This document shows positions 34,001-47,600 of a DNA stretch of 64,000 bases, in pieces (position 1 is the first letter of the stretch; each line of letters begins with the position of its first letter). Source of the DNA: Morinoia aosen (Eukaryota > Arthropoda > Malacostraca > Amphipoda > Talitridae); assembly GCA_030386875.1 (NCBI GenBank), contig JASJYW010000026.1, forward strand, positions 10,930,246 to 10,994,245, written 5' to 3'. The notes below the pieces were generated by a model. The model worked only from the letters and a program-made list of their open reading frames with translations, searched no databases and was not told where the DNA came from. The position numbers were made by a program, and so were the translations under genes.

Positions 34001-34487
34001 GAAAGGAACCGAGACAAGAGATTATTAGCATGGCCGACAAGTTTAAGTAAGCAATTGTCGTTTCATAATAAGGCAACGCTTCATTCTCATTAAGACACAT
34101 TCATTTCAACTACACTGCCTAGCATTGTTGCCAAACAGTTTGCGGCAGAAGCGCAGATCTTGCGGCTTCGCGCTCGCCTCTCATGTTGACATTTCCAGGA
34201 TTGCATCTCAGTTTATCAACTCTAGCTGACGGCTTGACGAACACAGCCTTGCTGTCGCAATAACAGTATGACAACATCCTAAGCTCGACATCTCGTCTGA
34301 AGGTGTTTGCGCAACAGAAATATTTCCTAGAGCAAGACACATATAAAGTCTTAAGAACTCAAAGAACGCACTTACAAACTAAGAACTCATAGAACGCACT
34401 TACAGGCTAAATACCATTTGAATACATATATGGAATGGCAAATTCGGAATATTTGAGAATGAACAATTACAAACTAGGTTGACAAAT

Positions 34488-37400
34488 TTACCTTTTTAAC
34501 CTATCTAAAGGCAGTACATGGTTTAAGTTCGTCCGGATAATCTTGTTACCGATCTTAATATCTGCGTAATTTTTACCTAGCTTTTCAATGATACCTGGAC
34601 CTAAGAAATTTAGTTGTAGTTTGTGTTTTTTGGCATGATTTTTTACTAGTACACGGTCCATCACTTTTAAATTTTTATCGCGACGTTTCATATTTCTATA
34701 GGCAGTTCTTTCGATTGTGGCGTTAATGATCGCATTTCTAATATTGTTCACCACAATAGATGACTCGGTAAATTTTTGTTTTTGAACATCTTCATATGAA
34801 GTCGCAACATTTAAATCTTCTAAATTAGTGGAACTGATATACACACAAGTATCTCTACCGAAAACTGTGTATGCAGGGGTATCGCCTAATGTTTCATTAA
34901 AACTATTGTTAATCGAATTCTCCACAATATCCAGCAATCTATCCCACTCATTATGAGTAAGAAAATTTAGATACAACTTGAGCAGGTGTCGAATTTTTCC
35001 ATTACATCGCTCGACAATACCATTAGAAAAAGGGGAATATGCCAAAACTTCCCTTTTTAAGATAGAAAGTCCTTTTGCGAAATTTCTCACATTAGATGAT
35101 TTAAATTCTACAGCATTATCGGACAGCAATACGTCCGGGGTACCGAACAAACAGCAAAAATTCCATAGACAATCTGTAACAGTCTCTGTACGTCGGTCAT
35201 TAGTTGAATATAATTTAACAAAACGCGAAAATAAGTCGATAATCACAAGAATATATTTGTTACCGTTGTCCGTCACTGGTAATGGACCGTAGAAGTCCAT
35301 GCTGACCATTTGAAAACATCGTGTTCCAATTGGAGCATTTAGAATTTTAATCGGCGTCGATATTCGTGATTTTAGAATCTTACAGATGTCACAAGATTCA
35401 ACAATTTTGCGTGTAATTGTCCGTTCGTACGGATGAAAATATTTTAATTTAAACTTAAACAAGGTATGATTTAGATCTGTATGGGACAAATTATGGATGA
35501 ATAGAATTGTCTTGTGTAGCAGAGTATATGGCACCACGATAGTCAGAATGGTGCTGGGTCTGTTGTCAATTCTTCGTCTTTTATACAAAATGTCATTCAT
35601 AATCAGAAATTCATTCATGTCAGTATTAGTAACTTTTGTTGCATTCTCTAGGGCATCCTTCATTTCAGAACAAAAGGCATCACTATCTTGTTCACGTTTA
35701 AATTCGTCTAACGACCAGTTGTCGTTAATACTCGAATGGTCTGCAGTCGTATTAACTCTATCCAGTCTGCATAAGCTCGTTTTCTGTCTGCTATTAAAGT
35801 CACTGGGTTCACGTCTGGGGCTTTCAGCAGTAATGTTGTTGTTTCTTCCGTCATCACTTCCTGGTATTGTCTCCTCGAACTCTTCCTCAGTCACTGGCTT
35901 GTTACATTTGTTACCTGCAGCAGCGGCTTGCAGCCTGGTTACAACGGGAAAAGTCTCTACATCTGGAGTTAAATCAGAACACTCTGATAGTTCTTTTTCG
36001 GTTAAAGGATTTTTGTCATGATTTAATCTACTCAATGCATCGGCGGCACTATTCGCTTTTCCAGAAAAATATTTTAATTTGGCATCAAAAGCTTGCACGT
36101 ATATGCTCCATCTAGCGAGCGTGTTGTCTTCAGGTAATTTCTTTGAAAATAAAGGAACTAACGGCTTGTGATCGGTATATATGACCAGATCATATCCTAA
36201 AACAAGATATTTAAAGTGTTTTAAACGCTTCAACTATAGCGTACATTTCCTTTTTCGTAGTTGAGTATCGACGTTGAGTGGAATTCAACGTTTTAGAGAA
36301 AAATGCGACAGGTCTCATGTTTCGAACCTTATCAGTAGCTGACTGGAGTAAAACAGCTCCTATGCCAACATTCGATGCATCACAAAACAGATGAAATTTT
36401 TGATCGAAGTTTGGGTGACTCAAGATGGTGTTTGCGCACAATTCATCCTTTAATTTTTCAAAAGCGCTTTGACAATCTTGTGTCCAATTGAAATCGACCT
36501 TTTTCTTCAGAAGATTATAGAGGCGGGCTTGCGATACTCGCAAAATTTTTTATGTACCTACGAAAGAAATTCACTAGTCCTAGAAAAGATTGCAATTCTT
36601 TCACATTCTTAGGGAATCTCTAAATTTTTTACTTTGTCAGTACCGGTGCTTCTGGTTCCCATTCCACTAATGGAATGTCCTAAATATTCAATTTCGCCAC
36701 GGAAAAACTCACATTTTTCCGTTTTGATTGACAATCTAGCGTTTCTTAACAGTTCAAGTACAACTTTTATATCGGCAAGATGCTGTGCCTTCTCCTTAGA
36801 AAATATGAGCACGTCGTCCATAAAGACGAAAGATAGTTTTCCTAGAACAGGAGATAGCGTTTGCGTCATGACAGACTGGAAATATGCTGGTGAAGTTTTT
36901 AAACCAAAAGGTAATCTATTAAACTCGAATTTTCGACTACCAACTGTAAATGCTGTTATTTCCTTACTCTCATCGGTCAGTGTAATATTATGATATCCTG
37001 ACCTAAGATCTAGTTTTGAGGAAACATTTTTGACCATTCAAACTATAGAGAAGCTCATCTACGCGCGGCAGAGAAAGGATTCTTCATGAATTACCTCATT
37101 TACCTTGCGAAAGTCAACTACAGGACGTATGGTCCCATCTTTCTTATGAACTACAATTATCGGTGAATTATAAGCTGAAATCGATGGTCTAATGATTCCA
37201 TCGTCTAACATTTTTTCGTTAACGACTTTCAAGTCTTCCATGTAACGGTGGGCAATACGATAGGGAGGGACATTTACGACATCCACGTTAGGTTTCAAAC
37301 GTATTTTGTATGGTTTAATTGCAGCAGCGGAGATCGATTCATTGTCTATAGTGATAACATCTCTGAATTCGTTTAACAGACTCAGCAATTCAGGCTTCAT

Positions 37401-38739
37401 TTCATCATCGTTACACTTGATATCATCATTATTTAATTTCCGCCGACCACGGCTATTTCTTTGGAATCAGAAACGTACTCTTTGTCAACAACTCCTGTGA
37501 TCCCGACAGATTGACTATTAGTGTCTTTATTCTCGACATCTAAATGACTGTCCTGAACAACACCAGCTGCCTGCACAAAGGTACTTAATCCCGTTTTTAA
37601 TTCTCCTTGTACATCTGACAAGTAAACTTCGGACTCAACTTGATCCTTTTCCACTTTTTCTAAAGTACTTATAATTGCATTTTCTGGTAAGACAATCGCT
37701 CTATCGGAGCTATTAATTAACAACAACGGAATCTTTCTCCTATTATTAACTCTCACAATTGCTTCGGCGACACACACGCCTTCCTTCAAAGTTGCTTTCT
37801 TTATTATGTATTCTCCATTTTTACACTTTCCAACATGTCCAACATGTTTAAAAAATTACATTGGGAGCAATTTCTACGCGTCGAGTATGAACTCTTAACG
37901 CTTGTGGAACTGGTAACTGCAACTACGCCTCGAACAGGCTGGTTTTCTCTCTGACCATCCCTTTTTACTTCCTCACTTGCTTTCTCAGCAATGCACGTCC
38001 TCTTCTCTCTTAGCTTATTTAGGACTTTTTTCTTAGCTCTGGACGTAATCGTGTCCGCCATAAGACACTCAGTATTCTCTATTATATACTCAAGACACTC
38101 TGTCTTTCTCTTTTTTCGTCGTTTTACCTCTGCAAAGGGAATTCTCTCGTCTTTGATAATTAAACATCTTTGTTTTAAGTCTACAACGGCGTTCTTGTCC
38201 AGTAAATCACGTCCAATAATGACGTCATAATTGTAAATACCATCTTTAATTATTAAAGCATTTGTCTTTAAACTTATACCGTTTTCTAACTTTAGGACAA
38301 GCTCTACCTCGCCTTCAACATTACTCTTAGCGTTAACGCCTTTTATAGTCAGAGAACTTGGCTTCACGTCATTACTTATCTCATTAATTCTGTGGTAGCT
38401 GATCAGGCACTTCTCTGATCCTGAATCAATCAATGCATTCCACAGGTCTGCATCTTTTCTAAGCACAATCATGGGCTTATGACTTTTTCGTATTACAAAT
38501 AATTCATTTTGTCCTGTAACTTCAACTTCTTCATCTTCTTCGTATTTACAAACGTTCGCCGTAACATGGCTTTCATAATTATCAGTGCCATGAGCGTTTA
38601 AGCCGCTCAAGTCGCTTAGATCCACCTCTCCCAGCGATTCATATCTGTTTTTACATTTTATCAGTGGATCAACTCTCTCAACATTTTTAACGAGGGAACC
38701 TTCAACACCAGCATTCTCCTCGGGTTCACAGGGCATCAC
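34488..38739 (-). pseudogene. pol of element 1 (broken)
   Basis: Protease (LIDSGSEKCLISYHRI), reverse transcriptase (FMDD), RNase H (CDASNVGIGAVLL) and integrase (zinc-binding His/Cys block, then DFYGPL and DNAVEF) are all recognisable in Ty3/gypsy order. About five breaks interrupt it, so it is non-functional. The integrase end is of the diverged type, the rest of the element-2 type; the switch lies near 35.66 kb. As the breaks fall in sequence otherwise nearly identical to element 2, some could be assembly consensus errors rather than decay. Confidence 0.9.
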
Positions 38740-38828
38740 TGTCGTAGAGTCACACTTAGTTATAGTTATTTTAGTTTCCGTTTTATCATCGACGTTATTT
38801 CTATCTGCAATGAAATCTTCTCCACTGC

Positions 38829-40286
38829 TTACGCTAAAAAATCATTTCCACTGTTAGTTTGGTAAGTTTCTACCTGGCTTTTTTCTGGTATTCGAGTTTT
38901 ATACTGTCCTCGCGTACGGACACGATCAGGCCTACCTGGTCTGTTGAAATACTCTCGTCCGGACCTACAGTCTCTTGCGTAGTGTCCTAACTTATTACAA
39001 CGGAAACAAGCCCCGCTACTCCGCGACTGCTCGGCGGCCGTCTGCCCTAGACTTGGTTTGTACCAATCAGTCGGTTTCTCTACCGACGCACCTTGTCGTT
39101 GGCAGACGCACACATGATTTTTGCAATGCGAGCAACGCCTAGCTCCAGTCGCTGTCTCTAATGCTTGGACTTCTAGAGTTCCAAATTCCCGATCTCCAAC
39201 AAAAGATTTTACATGAGGTCTAGCACGGTAAGTTGGTCTTGGGAAATTGGGTCTCCAGTAGGGTCTACGCGTCCTACCTCTACCTTGGAATCCGCCTCTT
39301 GTTATTGTATGCACTTCAACCTCATCATGGGCTTCGAAGTTTGATTCGGATGAATGGTCATCATCCTCTGCACAATAGGTTTCCACAGACCTCTCAGTTC
39401 GAGTCGCCAAGATTTGCTTATCTTCGGGAAAATTTCTAATTACAGTTACAATTCTCTGAAGGAGTTCTTCCGAAGAGGTAAAGGGTTTGTTGAACAATTT
39501 TTTGGAAAAATCCTCTGTGACTAGGGGATTAATGATGGCCATAGCTAATGCAACAATTAAAGTATTCTCGACATACTTATCGAGAGCAACAGGATCGGGA
39601 CAATTTACTACATATGGGTGGGCTCTGTTCGAACACTCCGGGCTGGTCATTATTCTGTGGGTTAGCTTACGGATTTTGGATAGTATAGCTACAAACTGAC
39701 TTGCCAACGCATCATTGCGTTTTAGGCGTACGTTATTTAGGTCACACGCGACCGCGTGCAGAGATCTTTCACCCTTCGCTACGTAAATATTTTCTAACAG
39801 GTGCACAACTTCTTCAAATCCCAGTTCGTATCCTTCACTTATTATGGAAGCTACTACGGTGTTGAAGTCACCGACCCGCTTGTCTGCAGTTCGCAACAAT
39901 AAATTTAACTTAGTTTCCTCTGAATTATCAGGTAGCATATTAAAATAAGCTCGCACATTCTTTATGTGCGTCTCCAGGGTTTTGTTTTCTATGAAGTCCG
40001 GGTCAAAACGACGCCTTCTACCTCGAAATTGGGGCAAATCCTGTCCAGCAATCACCACACTCGGTATCGGACCGACAACAGAAGTCGTTACACTGGTAAC
40101 TGAGCTAGTCACAGGGACAACTGTGGTAGTAACTGTAGTTACAGGGGTGACAGGGGTGGTGGTCGTCATCGTGACTGTTACTGAATTCGACTTCGCATGA
40201 AAAATTGGTACGGATAATCTACCGAATCTTGTCACATATGGAAAAGTTCTTATATACTCGTATTCGTCAGAATCACTATCCGACAT
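38829..40286 (-). CDS. gag: gag of element 1
   Basis: A 485-residue frame nearly identical to the gag of element 2. It has an acidic start (MSDSDSDEYEY), a Thr/Val-rich stretch (about residues 38-70), a capsid-like region, a Cys-rich CSHCKNHVCVC segment and one CCHC zinc knuckle (CFRCNKLGHYARDC) near the C-terminus for RNA packaging. The frame looks whole, though the element is broken elsewhere. It ends in the shift site at 38835-38841. Confidence 0.9.
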   Translation of the reverse strand: MSDSDSDEYEYIRTFPYVTRFGRLSVPIFHAKSNSVTVTMTTTTPVTPVTTVTTTVVPVTSSVTSVTTSVVGPIPSVVIAGQDLPQFRGRRRRFDPDFIENKTLETHIKNVRAYFNMLPDNSEETKLNLLLRTADKRVGDFNTVVASIISEGYELGFEEVVHLLENIYVAKGERSLHAVACDLNNVRLKRNDALASQFVAILSKIRKLTHRIMTSPECSNRAHPYVVNCPDPVALDKYVENTLIVALAMAIINPLVTEDFSKKLFNKPFTSSEELLQRIVTVIRNFPEDKQILATRTERSVETYCAEDDDHSSESNFEAHDEVEVHTITRGGFQGRGRTRRPYWRPNFPRPTYRARPHVKSFVGDREFGTLEVQALETATGARRCSHCKNHVCVCQRQGASVEKPTDWYKPSLGQTAAEQSRSSGACFRCNKLGHYARDCRSGREYFNRPGRPDRVRTRGQYKTRIPEKSQVETYQTNSGNDFLA

Positions 40287-41352
40287 AAATAATCACACCT
40301 ATATTCTTAGACCCGCAATTACCTCTTTAAAAAGCAAAATGTTCTACACACATTTAAAGAAAATACCCTGCATACAATAAAATGATACTCACATTTTTAA
40401 TGGACTTAATTCAGGCTATTACAGCACCACAAAAGACCTAGTCAAGCTGCTTGACTGCTACTGTTACTCTGCTACCGTTACTGACTGTTGCGTGACTGTT
40501 ACTCTCAGCGGCAGGCTGTTCCAGCTCTCTCTTATACGCTAGAGCACAATGGCCCGTGAACAATAGCAACAACTTCCTTTAATTGTTATGGAGAACAATG
40601 GACTACCTCTCCGCACAACGTTTCCGCGAAGACGCTCGCTCTCTCAGTACAGGGAATCTTGCTCACTGCGCTTTCGCAATGCCTGCCTACACAGCTCGCT
40701 CTGCGCTCCTTCCGGGAATCAACTTGCCTCCGCACTCCCAGGGAACAGCGTGCTTGCAATGCCTACTGCTTACTGCCTAGTGCTACTGCTTACTACTTAC
40801 TACTTACTGCTTGCTGCTTACTCATTAATTTTAAATTTAATTTAATTTTGTATTGCTGATGTATAATCATTTAGTTGAGCGCATGCTTATATAATTCGCA
40901 AGCAAACGTTATCGGCGTATACTCAGCTTGCTATTTGGCGATGTGTAGCTCTCGTCGATCTTCCCGTAGATCTTCTCGTTGCAGATGACGATGGGTAGAT
41001 GCGTAGATCCCGTCGACAAACCAGGTTGTCGGACCCTCACTTCGTTTTCTCCTTTGAGTAGCGACGTGAAGACTGAGTAGCGTGTAGATTTTCGATTTTA
41101 TCTCCCTCGAAGTGTTTCTTTCTCGAAGAGTTTCTTGGAAAGAACTTCGATTTTCTGCGCTGACGTCCTTCTTCCTTTTCTCGATGCTCTGAAATAATGT
41201 GATAACTACGCGCCGTTACTCCACAGGCTGACACTCTTCACACTTAAAATCACTGATCAGCAGAACCGAAGATCAATTCTTGCTATCTTTCTTCTTCAAT
41301 GGGCAATGTGGATATCTTTGATGTGGTATCCCCATACATGGGTCACCAAATA
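40287..41352 (-). other. 5' leader of element 1 with primer-binding site
   Basis: About 1.07 kb between the 5' LTR and gag. The primer-binding site TGGTGACCC on the minus strand begins at 41348, four bases inside the LTR; a tRNA ending GGGTCACCA would pair. A repetitive TACTTACTGCT tract lies near 40785-40820. The small frame at 41037-41234 is probably not a gene. Confidence 0.7.
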
Positions 41353-41671
41353 TGTTCCGACCTTTTCAGTATCCGGTCGACAACTACGCGAATGGGGTTC
41401 GGGAGTGACGAGCAGCAACGTGATTTATAGTTTATTGGTACTTCAGAGTTGATACAGGCTTGGTAGTTGGCAAGAATCAGAGAGATCAGACGATAGGTGC
41501 TAGTACAAGTCTTCTACAATGCATCTGTGAACTATACAGGTGCTTCCTCGACGGTAACGCGTCTGCTACTGCACAGTGATGACTCTATCTAATGTGATCT
41601 CTGCGGCAGCGCACCTCCAATGAACGTCGAGGTTGCTTGACGATCCTATTTATGTACTCGGCGTGCGCACA
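41353..41671 (-). repeat. 5' LTR of element 1 (subfamily B)
   Basis: 319 bp, essentially identical to the LTRs of element 2. TG...CA ends and a TATA-like CTATTTATGTA (plus strand) near its right edge. Directly followed by satellite at GGAATGGCCC. Confidence 0.95.
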
Positions 41672-44600
41672 GGAATGGCCCAAAACACGCATTTTAGCCC
41701 TGTCGACCGTGGAATCGGCTAAATATGCACTTTCCGCCTATGTCGCCACGGGAAACAGAAAACGACGTGATTTTCACCGCATTCGGCCTAGGAAGGGCCA
41801 AAAACACGCATTTTAGCCCTGTCGACCGTGGAATCGGCTAAATATGCACTTTCGCCTATGTCGCTACGGGAAACAGCAAACGACGTGATTTTCACCGCAT
41901 TCGGCCTAGGAATGGCCCAAAACACGCATTTTAGCTCTGTCGACCGTGGAAATGGCTTAATATGCACTTTCCGCCTATGTCGCCACGGGAAACAGCAAAC
42001 GACGTGATTTCACCGCATTTGGCCTAGGAATGGCCCAAAACACGCATTTTAGCTCTGTCGACCGTGGAAACGGCAAAATATGCACTTTCCGCCTATGTCG
42101 CCACGGGAAACAGCAAACGACGTGATTTTCACCGCATTCGGCCTAGGAATGGCCAAAAACACGCATTTTAGCCCGGTCGACCGTGGAATCGGCAAAATAT
42201 GCACTTTCCGCCTATGCCGCCACGGGAAACAGCAAACGACGTGATTTTCACCGCATTCGGCCTAGGAATGGCCCAAAACACGCATTTTAGCTCTGTCGAC
42301 CGTGGAAACGGCTAAATATGCACTTTCCGCCTATGTCGCCACGGGAAACAGCAAATGACGTGATTTTCACCGCATTCGGCCTAGGAATGGTCCAAAACAC
42401 GCATTCAGCTCTGTCGACCGTGGAAACGGCTAAATATGCACTTTCCGCCTATGTCGCCACGGGAAACAGCAAACGACGTGATTTTCACCGCATTCGGCCT
42501 AGGAATGGCCAAAAACACGCATTTTAGCCCTGTCGACCGTGGAATCGGCTAAATATGCACTTTCCGCCTATGTCGCCACGGGAAACAGCAAACGACGTGA
42601 TTTTCACCGCATTCGGCCTAGGAATGGCCCAAAACACGCATTTTAGCCCTGTCGACCGTGGAAAAGGCTAAATATGCACTTTCCGCCTATGTCGCCACGG
42701 GAAACAGCAAACAACGTGATTTTCACAGCATTCGGCCTAGGAATGGCCCAAAACACGTATTTTAGCTCTGTCGACCGTGGAATCGGCTAAATATTCACTT
42801 TCCGCGTATGTCGCCACGGGAAACAGCAATCGAACATGATTTTCACCGCATTCGGCCTAGGAATGGCCAAAAACACGCATTTTAGCCCTGTCGACCGTGG
42901 AATCGGCTAAATATGCACTTTCCGCCTATGTCGCCACGGGAAACAGCAAACGACGTGATTTTCACCGCATTCGGCCTAGGAATGGCCCAAAACACGCATT
43001 TTAGCCCTGTCGACCGTGGAAAAGGCTAAATATGCACTTTCCGCCTATGTCGCCACGGGAAACAGCAAACAACGTGATTTTCACCGCATTCGGCCTAGGA
43101 ATGGCCCAAAACACGTATTTTAGCTCTGTCGACCGTGGAATCGGCTAAATATTCACTTTCCGCGTATGTCGCCACGGGAAACAGCAATCGAACATGATTT
43201 TCACCGCATTCGGCCTAGGAATGGCCAAAAACACGCATTTTAGCTCTGTCGACCGTGGAATCGGCTAAATATGCACTTTCCGCCTATGTCGCCACGGGAA
43301 ACAGCAAACGACGTGATTTTCACCGCATTCGGTTTAGGAATGGCCCAAAACACGCATTTTAGCTCTGTCGACCGTGGAATCGGCTAAATATGCACTTTCC
43401 GCCTATGTCGCCACGGGAAACAGCAAACGACGTGATTTTCACCGCATTCGGCCTAGGAATGGCACCAAAACACGCATTTTAGCTCTGTCGACCGTAGAAT
43501 CGGGTAAATATGCACTTTCCGCCTATGTCGCCACGGGAAACAGCAAACAACGTGATTTTCACCGCATTCGGCCTAGGAATGGCCCAAAACACGCATTTTA
43601 GCTCTGTCGACCGTGGAAACGGCTAAATATGCACTTTCCGCCTATGTCGCCACGGGAAACAGCAAACGACGTGATTTTCACCGCATTCGGCCTAGGAATG
43701 GCCCAAAACATGCATTTTAGCTTTGTCGACCGTGGAAACGGCTAAATATGCACTTTCCGCCTATGTCGCCACGGGAAACAGCAAACGACTTGATTTTCAC
43801 CGCATTCGGCCTAGGAATGGCCCAAAACACGCATTTTAGCCCTGTCGACCGTGGAATCGGGTAAATATGCACTTTCCGCCTATGTCGATACGGGAAACAG
43901 CAAACGACGTGATTTTCACCGCATTCGGCCTAGGAATGGCCCAAAACACGCATTTTAGCCCTGTCGACCGTGGAATCGGCTAAATATGCACTTTCCACCT
44001 ATGTCGCCACGGGAAACAGCAAACAACGTGATTTTCACCGCATTCGGCCTAGGAATGGCCCAAAACACGCATTTTAGCTCTGTCGACCGTGGAAACGGCT
44101 AAATATGCACTTTCCGCCTATGTCGCCACGGGAAACAGCAAACGACGTGATTTTCACCGCATTCGGCTTAGGAATGGCCCAAAACACGCATTTAAGCTCT
44201 GACGACCGTGGAAACGGCTAAATATGCACTTTCCGCCTATGTCGCCACGGGAAACAGCAAACGACGTGATTTTCACCGCATTCGGCCTAGGAATGGCCAA
44301 AAACACGCATTTTAGCCCTGTCGACCGTGGAATCGGCTAAATATGCAGTTTCCGCCTATGTCGCCAAGGGAAACAGCAAACGACGTGATTTTCACCGCAT
44401 TCGGCCTAGGAATGGCCAAAAACACGCATTTCAGCCCTGTCGACCTTGGAATCGGCTAAATATGCACTTTCCGCCTATGTCGCCACGGGAAACAGCAAAC
44501 GACGTGATTTTCACCGCATTCGGCCTAGGAATGGCCCAATACACGCATTTTAGCTCTGTCGACCGTGGAATTGGCTAAATATGCATTTTCCGCCTATGTC

Positions 44601-47600
44601 GCCACGGGAAACAGCAAACGATGTGATTTTCACCGCATTCGGCCTAGGAATGGCCCAAAACACGCATTTTAGCTCTGTCGACCGTGGAAACGGCTAAATA
44701 TGCACTTTCCGCCTATGTCGCCACGGGAAACAGCAAACGACGTGATTTTCACCGCATTCGGTCTAGGAATGGCCCAAAACACGCATTTTAGCTCTGTCGA
44801 CCGTGGAAACGGCTAAATATGCACTTTCCGCCTATGTCGCCACGGGAAACAGAAAACGACGTGATTTTCACCGCATTCGGCCTAGGAATGGCCAAAAACA
44901 CGCATTTTAGCCCTGTCGACCGTGGAATCGGCTAAATATGCACTTCCCGCCTATGTCGCTACGGGAAACAGCAAACGACGTGATTTTCACCGCATTCGGC
45001 CTAGGAATGGCCCAAAACACGCATTTTAGCTCTGTCGACCGTGGAAATGGCTTAATATGCACTTTCCGCCTATGTCGCCACGGGAAACAGCAAACGACGT
45101 GATTTCACCGCATTTGGCCTAGGAATGGCCCAAAACACGCATTTTAGCTCTGTCGACCGTGGAAACGGCTAAATATGCACTTTCCGCCTATGTCGCCACG
45201 GGAAACAGCAAACGACGTGATTTTCACCGCATTCGGCCTAGGAATGGCCAAAAACACGCATTTTAGCCCGGTCGACCGTGGAATCGGCTAAATATGCACT
45301 TTCCGCCTATGTCGCCACGGGAAACAGCAAACGACGTGATTTTCACCGCATTCGGCCTAGGAATGGCCCAAAACACGCATTTTAGCTCTGTCGACCGTGG
45401 AAACGGCTAAATATGCACTTTCCGCCTATGTCGCCACGGGAAACAGCAAATGACGTGATTTTCACCGCATTCGGCCTAGGAATGGTCCAAAACACGCATT
45501 CAGCTCTGTCGACCGTGGAAACGGCTAAATATGCAATTTCCGCCTATGTCGCCACGGGAAACAGCAAACGACGTGATTTTCACCGCATTCGGCCTAGGAA
45601 TGGCCAAAAACACGCATTTTAGCCCTGTCGACCGTGGAATCGGCTAAATATGCACTTTCCGCCTATGTCGCCACGGGAAACAGCAAACGACGTGATTTTC
45701 ACCGCATTCGGCCTAGGAATGGCCCAAAACACGCATTTTAGCCCTGTCGACCGTGGAAAAGGCTAAATATGCACTTTCCGCCTATGTCGCCACGGGAAAC
45801 AGCAAACGACGTGATTTTCACCGCATTCGGCCTGGGAATGGCCCAAAACACGCATTTGAGCTCTGTCGACCGTGGAATCGGCTAAATATGCACTTTCCGC
45901 CTATGTCGCCACGGGAAACAGCAAATGACGTGATTTTCACCGCATTCGGCATAGGAATGGCCCAAAACATGCATTCAGCTCTGTCGACCGTGGAAACGGC
46001 TAAATATGCACTTTCTGCATATGTCGCCACGGGAAACAGCAAACGACGTGATTTTCACCGCATTCGGGCTAGGAATGGCCTAAAACACGCATTTTAGCTC
46101 TGTCGACCGTGGAAACGGCTAAATATGCACTTTCCGCCTATGTCGCCACGGGAAACAGCAAACGACGTGATTTTCACCGCATTCGGCCTAGGAATGGCCA
46201 AAAACACGCATTTTAGCCCTGTCGACCGTGGAATCGGCTAAATATGCACTTTCCGCCTATGTCGGCACGGGAAACAGCAAACGACGTGATTTTCACCGCA
46301 TTCGGCCTAGGAATGGCTGAAAACACGCATTTTAGCCCTGTCGACCGTGGAATCGGCTAAATATGCACTTTCCGCCTATGTCGCCACGGGAAACAGCAAA
46401 CGACGTGAATTTCACCGCATTCGGCCTAGGAATGGCCCATAACACGCATTTTAGCTCTGTCGACCGTGGAATCGGCTATATATGCACTTTCCGCCTATGT
46501 CGCCACGGGAAACAGCAAACGACGTGATTTTCAACGCATTCGGCCTAGGAATGGCCCAAAACACGCATTTTAGCTCTGTCGACCATGGAAACGGCTAAAT
46601 ATGCACTTTCCGCCTATGTCGCCACGGGAAACAGCAAACGAAGTGATTTTCACCGCATTCGGCCTAGGAATGGCCCACAACACGCATTTTAGCTCTGTCG
46701 ACCTTGGAAACATCTAAATATGCACTTTCCGCCTATGTCGCCACGGGAAACAGCAAACGACGTGATTTTCACCGCATTCGGCCTAGGAATGGCCAAAACA
46801 CGCATTTTAGCCCTGTCGACCGTGGAATCGGCTAAATATGCACTTTCCGCCTATGTCGCCACAGGAAACAGCAAACGACTTGATTTTCCCCGCATTCGGC
46901 CTAGGAATTGCCAAAAACACGCATTTTAGCCCTGTCGACCGTGGAATCGGCAAAATATGCACTTTCCGCCTATGTCGCCACGGGAAGCAGCAAACGACGT
47001 GATTTTCACTGCATTCGGCCTAGGAATGGCCCAAAACACGTATTTTAGCTCTGTCGACCGTGGAAACGGCTAAATATGCACTTTCCGCCTATGTCGCCAC
47101 GGGAAACAGCAAACGACGTGATTTTCACCGCATTCGGCCTAGGAATGGCCCAAAACAAGCATTTTAGCCCTGTCGACCGTGGAATCGGCTAAATATGCAC
47201 TTTCCGCCTATGTCGCCACGGGAAACAGCAAACGACGTGATTTTCACCGCATTCGACCTAGGAATGGCCAAAAACACGCATTTTAGCTCTGTCGACCGTG
47301 GAATCGGCTAAATATGCACTTTCTGCCTATGTCGCCACGGGAAACAGCAAACGACGTGATTTTCACCGCATTCGGCCTAGGAATGGCCCCAAACACGCAT
47401 TTTAGCTCTGTCGACCGTGGAATCGGCTAAATATGCACTTTCCGCCTATGTCGCCACGGGAAACAGCAAACGACGTGATTTTCACCGCATTCGGCCTAGG
47501 AATGGCCCAAAACACGCATTTTAGCTCTGTCGACCGTGGAAACGGCTAAATATGCACTTTCCGCCTATGTCGCCACGGGAAACAGCAAACGACGTGATTT

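Larger units (their letters stand above)
31739..41671 (-). mobile_element. Ty3/gypsy retrotransposon, element 1 (chimeric, broken)
   Basis: Minus-strand element with LTRs at 31739-32056 (3') and 41353-41671 (5'). The two LTRs belong to different subfamilies and differ at many positions. Right of about 35.66 kb it is nearly identical to element 2; left of that point it is increasingly diverged. Its flanks sit at different satellite phases (left ...TTTTAGCTCT, right GGAATGGCCC), so there is no target duplication: this is a recombinant between two insertions. Gag looks whole; pol has about five breaks; the accessory genes are also damaged. It is a fossil, but the right part is recent because it shares the 16.1-kb duplication. 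Confidence 0.9.

Noticed and set aside
34978-36993. Plus-strand frames within the retrotransposon (also at 51622-56330)
   Set aside because: They are antisense shadows of gag and pol, recurring at the same offset in both elements.
40583-40859. Small plus-strand frames in the retrotransposon leader (also at 56713-56989)
   Set aside because: Antisense and low-complexity (TACTTACTGCT repeats), with no supporting motif.
41037-41234. 65-residue minus-strand frame in the leader (also at 57167-57364)
   Set aside because: Lys/Arg-rich and short, with no conservation information; treated as leader sequence.
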